Below, piece by piece: positions 1 through 8,475 of a DNA stretch of 64,000 nt; the stretch's first letter is position 1, and each line of letters starts with the position of its first letter. The notes below the pieces were generated by a model, which saw only the letters and a program-made list of their open reading frames with translations, was not told the origin of the DNA and did no database searches. Made by a program: the position numbers and the translations under genes. Origin of the DNA: Bacteroidales bacterium (GTDB lineage Bacteria; Bacteroidota; Bacteroidia; Bacteroidales; UBA932). The stretch lies in NCBI GenBank assembly GCA_024401855.1, contig JAKSKH010000006.1, forward strand, positions 1 to 64,000, read 5' to 3'.

Positions 1-1907
1 CCGGTGGCCTTGGCTATCGAGTACAGACCGAGGAAATTGCTGAGCGTGGCCCCGTGATAGCCGGGTGCCAGCTCCACCTGCGCCCCGTCAGGATAGACCT
101 GTATCTCTGTCTCCTGATAGATCTTCGTGCCGGCGTACTCTGCCCAGTGGGCGGCCTCCTTGAATTCTGGGAATAAGAGCGCTATGTGCATCAGGCCGTT
201 CATCTCCATCGAGAGCCAGTTGTTCGTGCGGTGGTGCTTCCTGAGGTGGATGGCGTGCTCGTAGAACGACTTCATCATCAGGAACACACTCTCATCATCA
301 AATGAGGGGGACTGGAGGAAGTACAGATAGGCCATGGGCCATGCGCCCAGGGTGCGGATGCCGGTCTCTATGGTACGCCAGCGGGAATAGTCAATCTTGG
401 CATCGTAGTCAGGCAGCGGCGATTGGTCTATCCAACTGTTCAGTTGGTTTACGAAAGCGCGGGCATACCGCTCGTTTCCGGTGGCCTTGTATGCGCGGCC
501 CAGACCGATCCAGTACTGATGGCGTCCCAGCTGCCAAGGCCATTCCTCGTATTCCAGAGGCGTATTGTTGCGGGTCCAGATGACTGTGTCTCCAAACTGC
601 TCGCCCATCAGGAGGTTGTTCACCGTGTTGGTCACCTCAGTGATGTCGTAGCTGCCGGTGTCACTGCTGTTGTCGGCATTGTTCCAGTCGAAGCGGTACT
701 CGCGCTGGCGCAGGTAGGAAACGAATTCGCTCTTTGCCTTGGCGATGTCGCCCGATGCGACATCGGCCTTCACCGTTTCCAGTCCCGGAGTGTCGAGGTT
801 GATGGTGTCGAAGAAATCCTCGTCGCCCAGCAGCGTGCCATATACGATAGGCGATGTCAGCTGATAAGAAAGGGTGCCTATGTCCTCCCGCCCCTCCATC
901 ATCGAGGCCAGGGTGTTCAGACGCTCTTCGTAAAGTTTCTTGCTTGTGAGCGGACAGGCGGCACTCAGCAGGACATAAGTATAGCCCCGGGCTATGCTCC
1001 CGGCATCGTTGCCCTTTACCCACGCATTGTCACTGAGCAGAAGATTGCTCAGCCACTCTATGGACCGCCTTATGCTTCCTCCGCTCTTTGTCTCGTACAG
1101 CCACAGGTTGGAGCCGGCCTTCTCTGCCATGAGAGCCATTCTTACAAGAGTGACGAGGTGCTCGGTTTCGGCCAGGACGGTGTTGCCAGTTCCAATCATC
1201 ATCTTACCGTCGGCGGCAAGAATCCTGTCAAGGCGGGCCTTTGTAGTGGCGTCCACAAACACCTTCATCTCGTGCAGCCATTCTCTTTCGAAGAATGTCT
1301 TCGATGCGGTAAGGAGCATGTCGTATCCTATGCCCTGATAGTCGTCAAGCTGTTTCATCCCCGCCATCATCTCTTCGCTCCTGAGCCAGCCCAGCAACTC
1401 GTCGAACCATTGTCTCATGGCGGTGTCATCCGTGCTGTTCCACGCCTTCGAGCCATCGGTAAGCAGATAACCGTCGAGCATGTCGATAATGCGGCTCATC
1501 GCCACGAAGTCGGCGGTAGCAGGCAGCCTCGGAGAAATGCGGGTGTCGGGATCGATCATCCAGGGCCGGATGTAGTCATACACTCTGGCGGCATATTTCT
1601 CCTGCCCGGTAAGATAGTAAGCCTCACCGAGGGTCATGACATCGGCGCATACGGTTTTCAGCACCTGTGTGTCACTGACTACAGGGGACGGTACAGGGTG
1701 CCGCATCATCCGGTCGGCCTCGGACACAAGTCTTGCAACGACGCCGCGCGTATGGATGTCATCACGCCCGATGTCCCTGCGGCTCTTGTCGAGCACCGAG
1801 CGGTTGAGGAGTGTAAGAGGTTCGAGATTGTCGTAGTTCTGTGCAGATGTATCCGGCGCGGAGCAGAGGCATAGCAGGAGTGATATCGTTGACAGTATTC
1901 GTTTCAT
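1..1907 (-). CDS. Secreted two-module polysaccharide lyase: alginate-lyase-like plus heparinase II/III N-terminal domain (3' partial)
   Basis: The frame opens at an ATG at 1907 and runs off the window, giving about 635 residues. A signal peptide (MKRILSTISLLLCLC) is followed at about residues 30-400 by an alginate_lyase-type helical domain. Around residue 440 a second helical domain starts (WQLGRHQYWIGLGRAY) that looks like the N-terminal toroid of heparinase II/III lyases, with NNWLSMEMNGL and ELAPGYH later on. Such enzymes cleave uronate-containing polysaccharides by beta-elimination. The NNHG motif usual in alginate lyases appears at about residues 184-192 as DDYQGIGYD, so the first module may be non-catalytic. 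The call rests on motif recognition; the rest of the second module lies outside the window. A TATCTTCG box on the minus strand (1944-1951) is a possible promoter. Confidence 0.7.
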   Translation of the reverse strand, partial: MKRILSTISLLLCLCSAPDTSAQNYDNLEPLTLLNRSVLDKSRRDIGRDDIHTRGVVARLVSEADRMMRHPVPSPVVSDTQVLKTVCADVMTLGEAYYLTGQEKYAARVYDYIRPWMIDPDTRISPRLPATADFVAMSRIIDMLDGYLLTDGSKAWNSTDDTAMRQWFDELLGWLRSEEMMAGMKQLDDYQGIGYDMLLTASKTFFEREWLHEMKVFVDATTKARLDRILAADGKMMIGTGNTVLAETEHLVTLVRMALMAEKAGSNLWLYETKSGGSIRRSIEWLSNLLLSDNAWVKGNDAGSIARGYTYVLLSAACPLTSKKLYEERLNTLASMMEGREDIGTLSYQLTSPIVYGTLLGDEDFFDTINLDTPGLETVKADVASGDIAKAKSEFVSYLRQREYRFDWNNADNSSDTGSYDITEVTNTVNNLLMGEQFGDTVIWTRNNTPLEYEEWPWQLGRHQYWIGLGRAYKATGNERYARAFVNQLNSWIDQSPLPDYDAKIDYSRWRTIETGIRTLGAWPMAYLYFLQSPSFDDESVFLMMKSFYEHAIHLRKHHRTNNWLSMEMNGLMHIALLFPEFKEAAHWAEYAGTKIYQETEIQVYPDGAQVELAPGYHGATLSNFLGLYSIAKAT

Positions 1908-2018
1908 ATTACATTGAGGAATGTAGGAATCGGGGTTATTCCACGAAGATACGGCTAAAAACTGATAAATCCCGTGTCCTTTTTTCAAATTTCGGTGCAT
2001 GTTTTAAACATTATTTGA

Positions 2019-2026
2019 TAATTTTG
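2019..2026 (+). promoter_or_regulatory. Candidate -7 box TAATTTTG before the msrA remnant
   Basis: TAATTTTG fits the Bacteroidetes TAnnTTTG box and lies about 50 bp before the ATG at 2077. No convincing -33 TTTG at the usual spacing was found. It suggests the remnant once had, and may still have, its own transcription. Confidence 0.4.
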
Positions 2027-2076
2027 TCGGGCAAGTGCGAACTGCCATGAAGAAACGCCTTGAGAAAGGAAATAAT

Positions 2077-2282
2077 ATGAGAGAAAAATCAGGAAAAGCC
2101 CTGCAGGATATTTATTTTGCGGGGGGATGCTTCTGGGGGACCGAGAAGTATTTCAAGTTGATAGAGGGAGTAGTGGAGGAACCCGTTACCGCACGGGTGT
2201 CTATTACGTTGACCCCGACGGCTACTGTCACTTGAGTCAGGCCCTCTTTGATTACGCACGGAATTCCGCAAAAAATTGTTAA
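2077..2282 (+). pseudogene. msrA: Decayed msrA (peptide methionine sulfoxide reductase A) with two internal deletions
   Basis: The ATG at 2077 opens a frame giving the MsrA active-site segment (AGGCFWGTEKYFKLIEGVV, with the catalytic Cys in GGCFW). From 2178 a different frame gives GTRYRTGVYYVDP, the MsrA core motif, joined directly to DGYCHLSQALFDYARNS, the C-terminal motif, ending in a TAA at 2280. About 60 residues between the first two blocks and about 40 between the second and third are missing compared with ordinary MsrA. The first join shifts frame; the second is in frame at a Pro-Asp codon pair that may reflect microhomology. The product cannot be a working reductase. The residual start has a purine-rich GAGAAAGGAAATAAT leader. 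A deletion pseudogene is the best reading; an assembly error is the alternative. Confidence 0.85.
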
Positions 2283-2287
2283 CTTTG
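2280..2287 (+). promoter_or_regulatory. -7 box TAACTTTG of the DUF819 gene
   Basis: TAACTTTG matches TAnnTTTG exactly and ends 7 nt before the ATG at 2295, so transcription should begin at or within a few bases of the start codon. The box overlaps the TAA stop of the msrA remnant. A TTTG at 2247-2250 is 29 bp upstream, longer than the usual spacing. Confidence 0.55.
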
Positions 2288-2294
2288 GAAAATT

Positions 2295-3620
2295 ATGGTA
2301 TATCAAATTAGTCTTGTTCTTGTATTTGTACTGATGCCGGCCCTGGTCCTGCTGCTGTGCAGGAAGGTAAAGTGGATTGGCAAATTGGGTCCCATTCTCA
2401 CTCTTTACATTCTTGGAGTGATAATAGGCAACCTGGGCAACATTTTCGGATTCGAGATGCCCGAGTCAAGCGCCTCAGTCCAGAAGATTCTCAGTGGCGT
2501 CACAATACCATTCGCCATCCCGTTGATGCTTTTGGGCTGCACTTTCAACAAGAAAGACATACATAAATACTTCCTGGTGCTTCTTACCGGACTTGTCGCT
2601 GTTATTTTTGCAATCATCGGTGGTTTCTTCATATTCAGACATTCCATAGACTCCAGCGCAATGTCTGTTGACGGTGCCGCCAGGATAGGCGGACTTCTGA
2701 CAGGATCCTACACGGGCGGAACAGTCAATATGGCCTCACTGAAGACAATGCTCGGCGTGTCTGACAGCACATATCTGCTTCTGAACAGTTACGACATGGC
2801 AATAGGATTCATATTCCTTATATTCCTGATGTCCGTGGGCATCAAGCTGTCCCGCAGATTCATAGGCACCAACAAGTCATTCTTCTCCAAGCTTGCCGAC
2901 AGAATCATTGATTCGGAGGAAGTCGTAAAGGAGAAGATAGTAATCAGAATCCGCCAGGACAAGGTCAAATTGAAAATCAAACTTAAGGAGAAACTTCCTG
3001 AAAACATAATTGCCAACTTGAATCTGGACACTCCGGATGAGGAGAATGATGATGAGCAGAATCCATACAAGGGCCTGGGCACAAAGCACGGACTGAAGGT
3101 TCTAGGCATTCTCGTTGCAGTTTCTGTTGTCATATGCGGACTGTCATTCCTTATACAGTTACCGTTCAGCAAGGACGGGAAGCTGAACATGACCATATTC
3201 ATCCTCGCCCTCACGACCATAAGCATCGGTGCATCTTTTGTTCCAAAACTCAGAAGTCTCCCTTACAGCTATGACGTAGGAATGTACGGAATATACATAT
3301 TCAGTATCGTTGTTGCTTCTATGGCGGATGTCCGCAACTTCGACTTCTCCGGAGGTCTCGGAGCACTCGGTTACCTCGCTTTCATCGTGTTTGTTTCACT
3401 TCTGATCCAGGCAGTTCTCTCCAGGATGCTGCATCTGGACGCCGACACCGCGGTCATAGGGTCGGTGGCGCTGATTTGCTCTCCTCCCTTTGTGCCGATG
3501 ATATCCGCGGCGATGCGTAACAGACGCGTTCTTGCCGCCGGACTCGCCATAGGCATTGTAGGGTATGCGGTGGGAACATACCTCGGCTACGGCATATTCC
3601 GCCTGCTGTCTCTATTCTAG
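2295..3620 (+). CDS. DUF819 family multi-pass membrane protein
   Basis: This 441-residue, strongly hydrophobic protein has a tandem membrane-segment layout characteristic of the DUF819 (YjcL-like) family, whose function is not established. A conserved glycine-rich stretch (GLLTGSYTGGTVN, about residues 133-144) resembles the re-entrant regions of carboxylate or sodium-coupled transporters. A highly charged hydrophilic insert at about residues 191-265 separates the two membrane halves and is probably cytoplasmic. The ATG at 2295 is fixed by the promoter just upstream. It stands alone: the msrA remnant precedes it and the next gene converges. A transport role is inference. Confidence 0.8.
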   Translation: MVYQISLVLVFVLMPALVLLLCRKVKWIGKLGPILTLYILGVIIGNLGNIFGFEMPESSASVQKILSGVTIPFAIPLMLLGCTFNKKDIHKYFLVLLTGLVAVIFAIIGGFFIFRHSIDSSAMSVDGAARIGGLLTGSYTGGTVNMASLKTMLGVSDSTYLLLNSYDMAIGFIFLIFLMSVGIKLSRRFIGTNKSFFSKLADRIIDSEEVVKEKIVIRIRQDKVKLKIKLKEKLPENIIANLNLDTPDEENDDEQNPYKGLGTKHGLKVLGILVAVSVVICGLSFLIQLPFSKDGKLNMTIFILALTTISIGASFVPKLRSLPYSYDVGMYGIYIFSIVVASMADVRNFDFSGGLGALGYLAFIVFVSLLIQAVLSRMLHLDADTAVIGSVALICSPPFVPMISAAMRNRRVLAAGLAIGIVGYAVGTYLGYGIFRLLSLF

Positions 3621-3641
3621 ATCTCTGTTGATCAAATCCGT

Positions 3642-4949
3642 TCAGCCCCTGGTCGCGAACTCCCTGTAGGTTCTGACCGTCATTGACTCGTCGCAGGCGG
3701 CGATGGTCGTGATGGAGAACTTCCTGCCTGAAGGATCGACGTCGAGCACGATATGGGAACCCTCGTAGCAGGAAGGGTCAACAACCCGCTGCCACTCCTG
3801 ACCATCGTCTTCCGCGCGACGCTCGGGGGGATATATGCCGGCGTAAAGGACTCTGTCGCCTTCGTATGAGCTGCGGTCGTCAATGTGGCTGAGAGTGTCG
3901 GGAAGATTATGGAGCTGGTCCCACACGCAGCTGACGTAAACCTGGGGAGAAAGGGCCTTCACCAGTCCGGGATACATCGAGTGATGTCCGTGGTGGTTGA
4001 TTTTGGCAACGTCCACAGGCTCACACACCTCACCGAGCAGGTCTTCAATCTCAACCCTGCTTCCGTCTGCAAGCTTGAGAGAATCCGAAAAGTCTCCTGC
4101 AGTGAAGAATCGGAACGGGCCGTAACTTGCCACGAACCCGAGGCTCATCGCATTTTCATTTATGTAATCGGGATGCTCGCGATTGATGTACTCTTCGTAC
4201 AGGTCACGGACTGTACCGTCAGGTTCGGCTATTCGGCCGTTGCCGCAGATGTTACGGATGCTGAATCCAGGGTAGGACGCCGCATCGCGGAGCATCCTGA
4301 TCTGGTCCACGGCCCCCACTTCAAACTTCTCCACCTTCAGTCCGCACTCTTTCTGCATACGTTTGTAGAACCTGCGGATATGAGCCGGCGATGACGAGTC
4401 GAAATCATCTGGAAGGGGAAGAGGATCTCCCGTCGCGGGATAGCAACGGTCAAACGCTTTGCCGAACCGGAGGGTCTGAGCCGCCTGCGAGAACCCGCTG
4501 AAGCGGTAAGGCTCACCTTCCCACATCTCTTCGCCTGCAAAGAATTCGTCGTTCCCTGCATGATCGGAATGGTAGTGGGAAATCATCATATAGTCCACTT
4601 CCCTGCCCTGAGGATTTACCCTCTCCACATAACGGGCCACCCACTCCCCGGAATGCTTTGCGGAATGAGGCAGCACGGGAACAGCGAGTTTGCCGCGTCC
4701 GATGGCATTGTGGTCTCCGCAATCGAGAAGCATGGTGGTGCCGTCGGGGAAAATATAGAAGGCCGACTCACCTACACCGGTATAGATGAAGTGAATCTGA
4801 AAATGCCCTTTCCTCCAGCCGGTCCATTTCTGTCCGGGGATCTGTACTTCCTTTTCCGTTCCGGCCGGCCCTGCGCATCCCTGAACACCGCCCACTGCAA
4901 GCGCTCCCGCCGATGCAATGGAAGCCTTTATGAAATTTCTTCTATCCAT
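3642..4949 (-). CDS. Exported metallo-beta-lactamase-fold hydrolase, probable Tat lipoprotein
   Basis: The 435-residue product starts with DRRNFIKAS, a twin-arginine motif, followed by a hydrophobic stretch and a Cys at residue 25 (VQGC) that fits a lipobox, so export as a lipoprotein is likely. The metal-binding motif HYHSDHAG (residues 125-132) identifies the metallo-beta-lactamase fold, with further ligand candidates in NHHGHHS. The closest general resemblance is to ComEC/Rec2-like MBL hydrolases, but there is no channel domain. The substrate is unknown. It lies 24 bp downstream of the GH99-like gene on the same strand and is probably co-transcribed, which suggests a role in processing the same extracellular material. 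Confidence 0.8.
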   Translation of the reverse strand: MDRRNFIKASIASAGALAVGGVQGCAGPAGTEKEVQIPGQKWTGWRKGHFQIHFIYTGVGESAFYIFPDGTTMLLDCGDHNAIGRGKLAVPVLPHSAKHSGEWVARYVERVNPQGREVDYMMISHYHSDHAGNDEFFAGEEMWEGEPYRFSGFSQAAQTLRFGKAFDRCYPATGDPLPLPDDFDSSSPAHIRRFYKRMQKECGLKVEKFEVGAVDQIRMLRDAASYPGFSIRNICGNGRIAEPDGTVRDLYEEYINREHPDYINENAMSLGFVASYGPFRFFTAGDFSDSLKLADGSRVEIEDLLGEVCEPVDVAKINHHGHHSMYPGLVKALSPQVYVSCVWDQLHNLPDTLSHIDDRSSYEGDRVLYAGIYPPERRAEDDGQEWQRVVDPSCYEGSHIVLDVDPSGRKFSITTIAACDESMTVRTYREFATRG

Positions 4950-4973
4950 ATTGACAAAGATTTACATTCGCTT

Positions 4974-6149
4974 TTATTCATCTACGAAAACGTGCTTGAC
5001 GGCATCCAGATAACCGTAACCGTTGATGTTGTCCGGCATCAGATAGCTGGTTTCCGTCCATTCGTTCCAGCTGTTGATTGTAATCAGAGGCGCCTGATCC
5101 GGATGGCGGTCGGCATAAGCCTTTGCCTTGCGGAGCGCAGCCTCGAAGTTCTCTGGCGTGTTGTTCTTCACCACGGCGCTCTCTGCCGTACGGGGGCTGT
5201 TGTCCCATCCTATGCTGACATGGGGATAATAAGGGAAATCATAGGTATTCTCTATCCACTGCCACTCTTTCTCCGCATCTGCTACAATTTCGTTGTAATC
5301 CCTGTCCATGTCCAGGAAATGGGCGAACTGGTAATGCGTACCGCTGGTGAAACCGAGCCTGTGGACGAATTCGTTGGAAGGTATCTCCTCCTTGGAGCCG
5401 TCTATTCCGCTGTAGTTGAGGTTTATGCTCCACATCGTAATCTGGAGCTCCAGGCCGGGAAATCCCGCCTTTACAGTCTCTTCCTTGAACCATTTCAGAG
5501 CATCGACAGCCTGTTCGAGGCCTCCCAGTCCGGCAACGAGCCGGGGTATGTCATATATCATGAATACCGGCTTCCCGTCTATTTTATAGTATTCAGGCAA
5601 TCCGAAGTACTTTTCAATATTTCTCCTGCATATCTTCTCGAACTCTTCCCTGTTGACCTTTCCCTGCCAGATGACATTGTTGCCTATGCCTTTCAGTCCG
5701 GGGGACCAGACATTGATCAGAGCATCGTGGTTGGCCCACATCAGGTAGAATTTCATTTTGCTGCGGTTGCCTGCCTGCAGGAAGCCGTTGTCAAGAGTCG
5801 TTTCCATAAAAGGACGGCCGTCAAACCAGTACCAGTCAAAGATGAACACGTTCACTCCGTGCGATGTCGCCTGCTCAATCTCCATTTCCATAACTGAGGG
5901 GTCGGCTTCGTTGACATAACCCCAGAGCGGTTTGCGGTCCCAGTAGTGGCCGGGGTTGCGTTTCTGCATCGTGAATACGGTCTCCCACTCGCCCATACCT
6001 CCCTGCCAGAGGGGGAGAAGTCTGGGGTCATCGTATACGTATGCGGGATAAAGGAATGCCGCAACGTCATATTTCTGCTTTTTCTGACGGCTCAGGGCCG
6101 GAGCAACGCACACCAGAAGTGTGAAAATGATTATAAGTGCCTTTTTCAT
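4974..6149 (-). CDS. Secreted GH99-like / WbsX family protein
   Basis: Starting from the ATG at 6149 the protein has 391 residues with a signal peptide (MKKALIIIFTLLVCVAPALS). The body shows family marks of GH99-like (WbsX) domains: AAFLYPAYVYDD near the start, the FIFDWYWFDGRPF block, and the C-terminal NSWNEWTETSYLMPDNINGY. Related proteins are endo-mannosidases or are annotated as O-antigen glycosyltransferases. The signal peptide and the glycosidase neighbourhood favour a periplasmic or surface hydrolase. An upstream in-frame TTG-type extension was rejected because a TAATTTTG box on the minus strand (6171-6178) puts the transcript start near 6164. Confidence 0.8.
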   Translation of the reverse strand: MKKALIIIFTLLVCVAPALSRQKKQKYDVAAFLYPAYVYDDPRLLPLWQGGMGEWETVFTMQKRNPGHYWDRKPLWGYVNEADPSVMEMEIEQATSHGVNVFIFDWYWFDGRPFMETTLDNGFLQAGNRSKMKFYLMWANHDALINVWSPGLKGIGNNVIWQGKVNREEFEKICRRNIEKYFGLPEYYKIDGKPVFMIYDIPRLVAGLGGLEQAVDALKWFKEETVKAGFPGLELQITMWSINLNYSGIDGSKEEIPSNEFVHRLGFTSGTHYQFAHFLDMDRDYNEIVADAEKEWQWIENTYDFPYYPHVSIGWDNSPRTAESAVVKNNTPENFEAALRKAKAYADRHPDQAPLITINSWNEWTETSYLMPDNINGYGYLDAVKHVFVDE

Positions 6150-6170
6150 ATCGTAATTGACAATCAATTC

Positions 6171-6178
6171 CAAAATTA
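6171..6178 (-). promoter_or_regulatory. -7 box TAATTTTG for the GH99-like gene
   Basis: On the minus strand the box reads TAATTTTG and ends 21 nt before the ATG at 6149. It stands in the divergent gap with the GH29 promoter (6245-6252). The -33 element is unclear. Confidence 0.45.
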
Positions 6179-6244
6179 ACAAAATTCTGAATCTGTTTCA
6201 ATAAGAAGCAGTTTTGAAATGGTTCCAAATCCAAATCAAAAGAG

Positions 6245-6252
6245 TATCTTTG
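6245..6252 (+). promoter_or_regulatory. -7 box TATCTTTG for the GH29 gene
   Basis: TATCTTTG matches TAnnTTTG. It lies downstream of an in-frame upstream start near 6219, so the transcript should begin near 6259 and the real start codon must be 6312 or 6324. A TTTG at 6213-6216 lies 28 bp upstream, longer than the usual 19-23 bp. Confidence 0.55.
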
Positions 6253-6323
6253 CCCTGTGGCCGGAACGGAAATCGGAGGCCGTCACACTTCACCTTGCAA
6301 TATTCCATCAAATGTTCTCCAGA

Positions 6324-8444
6324 ATGAATAAGAAACTGTTTCTGCTATCCGCACTCATTGCCGTAGGATATTCCTGCGGAAACAATACTGTACCCGACAA
6401 CAATAACACAGTCCTCGTAGAGGCGGATGACAGTCCCGAAGAGATTATTGCCAAAGCCGTCGCCACCAGACCCTCAGCGCGTCAGCTCGAAGCAATGGAC
6501 GATGAATTCATAGCTTTTGCCTGCATAGGGCCGAACACCTTTACCGGACGTGAATGGGGAACAGGTACCGAAGACCCCAAAGTGTTCGACCTCAAGACTC
6601 TCGACACCGACCAGTGGTGCCGTGTGATGAAAGATGCCGGAATGACCAAGGTCGTCATAACCGTGAAACATCATGACGGATTCGTGATATTCCGCAGCCG
6701 ATATACCACGCACGGCATAATGTCCTGTGACTTCGAGAACGGTCAAGGCGACATACTGCGCTCGCTCAGCGAATCCTGTGCAAAGTATGGTCTGAAACTG
6801 GGCGTATACCTCTCGCCCGCCGACCTTTTCCAGATGGAGGGCGACGGTCTGTACGGCAACGGAAGCCCGATTACGATGCGGACCATCCCCAAACAGGTTG
6901 AAGGACGGCCCTTCGCCGATACCAGAACATTCCGCTTCGAATGCGACGACTACAACGAATATTTCATGAGCCAGCTCTTCGAACTTCTCACAGAATACGG
7001 TCCCATCCATGAGGTTTGGTTTGACGGCGCGCATCCCAGACGCAAGGGCAACCAGCAATACAACTACCCTGCATGGAGCGAGCTCATCCGTGCCCTGGCC
7101 CCGGATGCTGTCATGTTCGGCCTCAAGGACATACGCTGGTGCGGCAACGAGAGCGGAGACACACGGGAATCCGAATGGAACGTCATTCCTTATGCGGGAG
7201 AAAACCCCGACAACATGAACTGTATTGTTAATCTGATGGATCCGAGACTCGGCGACAGAGATATAATCCTGAACTGCGGCAGACCGTTCTGGCTGCATTA
7301 CGAGCCGTCAGAGACAGACACTTCCATCCGCGGCGGATGGTTCTGGCGCAACGATGACGAGCAACCGGTGCGCTCGGCCGATGACGTATTCGACATTTAC
7401 GAGCGTTCAGTCGGAGGAAACTCGATACTCATTCTGAATCTTCCTCCCACCAGGGACGGGGTGCTGGGCGAGCGGGACGTAGAGACGATGGAGGAGGTAG
7501 GACGCAGAATCCGTGAGACTTACGGAACAAGCCTGTGCAGGCGCAGTCTGAAAAAACCGGTCGAGGTGGGAGATGGCGTGGAGATGAAGCTCAAGGGGCA
7601 GTGCAAGGTCAACCGGGCCGTCATCTGCGAGCCGATAGGATTTACCGGAGAGAGGATTGAGAAGCTTGCCGTTGACGCAAGGATTGACGGACAATGGCAG
7701 GAAGTCGCCACCTGCGGGAACGTAGGTCACAAGAGAATCGTGCGTTTCGCGACCGTCACCGCCGACCGCATAAGGGTTCGCGTGCTTGAATCGCGTGCCG
7801 ATGCCGTTATCAGCGTCCTGAGTGCACATTATTACCCCGAAAAGCCATTCAGCCTCACATCGACCTATAGCAAAGACGGTTATGTTACAATTATTCCTGA
7901 TGCCCGGAGCATAGCATGGCAGCGTAACGACAGGAACTCATCCGCGAACCTCAACCCCAGTGCCAGGATATATTACACTCTCGACGGCACCGAGCCTGAT
8001 GAAAACTCCACACCTTTCACGGAGCCTTTCAAGTTCCAGAATGGCACACTGAAGGCAGTATGCATCATCAACGGGCAGAGAGGAGAAGTGTACAAAACCA
8101 GAATCGGTTATGACAGAAGCGCCTGGAAGACAACTGTCAACCCTTTGGACACCGTCATTGACTGCGGTGAAACAATTACGATTTCCGGGTTCTACTTCTG
8201 CCCCAACAAGGATAATTTCCACGGTGACTATGTGAGCCGCGCCACAATGAGCGTAAGCACGGACGGAAAGAAGTGGACCAAGGTCGCAGACTGCGAGTTC
8301 GACAACATAATCAATGACCCTTCACGCCGTCTTGTCAGCATTCCCGAAAGCGTTAACGCGCGCTATATCCGGATGAATGTGCAACAGCTCGTCGGTGACG
8401 GAGACGGATTCCAGAGCATAAACAGCGCAATCGAAGCTTTCTGA
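6324..8444 (+). CDS. GH29 alpha-L-fucosidase lipoprotein with C-terminal accessory domains
   Basis: Counting from the ATG at 6324 the protein has 706 residues. It opens with a lipoprotein signal (MNKKLFLLSALIAVGYSC). The catalytic domain shows the GH29 patterns TKVVITVKHHDGF and VWFDGA; Asp at about residue 234 in WFDG is the expected nucleophile of this retaining exo-fucosidase family. After the barrel come a chitobiase-C-terminal-like segment (IYYTLDGTEP, about residue 547) and a discoidin-like C-terminal region, both typical of glycan-binding add-ons. It should remove terminal alpha-L-fucose from glycans at the cell surface. It is divergent from the GH99-like/MBL pair and convergent with the FAD oxidoreductase operon. 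Confidence 0.9.
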   Translation: MNKKLFLLSALIAVGYSCGNNTVPDNNNTVLVEADDSPEEIIAKAVATRPSARQLEAMDDEFIAFACIGPNTFTGREWGTGTEDPKVFDLKTLDTDQWCRVMKDAGMTKVVITVKHHDGFVIFRSRYTTHGIMSCDFENGQGDILRSLSESCAKYGLKLGVYLSPADLFQMEGDGLYGNGSPITMRTIPKQVEGRPFADTRTFRFECDDYNEYFMSQLFELLTEYGPIHEVWFDGAHPRRKGNQQYNYPAWSELIRALAPDAVMFGLKDIRWCGNESGDTRESEWNVIPYAGENPDNMNCIVNLMDPRLGDRDIILNCGRPFWLHYEPSETDTSIRGGWFWRNDDEQPVRSADDVFDIYERSVGGNSILILNLPPTRDGVLGERDVETMEEVGRRIRETYGTSLCRRSLKKPVEVGDGVEMKLKGQCKVNRAVICEPIGFTGERIEKLAVDARIDGQWQEVATCGNVGHKRIVRFATVTADRIRVRVLESRADAVISVLSAHYYPEKPFSLTSTYSKDGYVTIIPDARSIAWQRNDRNSSANLNPSARIYYTLDGTEPDENSTPFTEPFKFQNGTLKAVCIINGQRGEVYKTRIGYDRSAWKTTVNPLDTVIDCGETITISGFYFCPNKDNFHGDYVSRATMSVSTDGKKWTKVADCEFDNIINDPSRRLVSIPESVNARYIRMNVQQLVGDGDGFQSINSAIEAF

Positions 8445-8475
8445 TCCGAATCCGGCAGGGATGAATATCTGATTC

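Noticed and set aside
423..1874. A 483-codon open frame on the plus strand opposite the polysaccharide lyase gene
   Set aside because: Its translation shows no domain or signal and is rich in His, Val and Arg as expected of an antisense shadow; the minus-strand frame carries recognisable lyase domains.
4560..5897. A 445-codon plus-strand frame spanning the metallo-hydrolase and GH99-like genes
   Set aside because: It crosses two well-supported minus-strand genes and has no family resemblance; it is a by-product of codon use.
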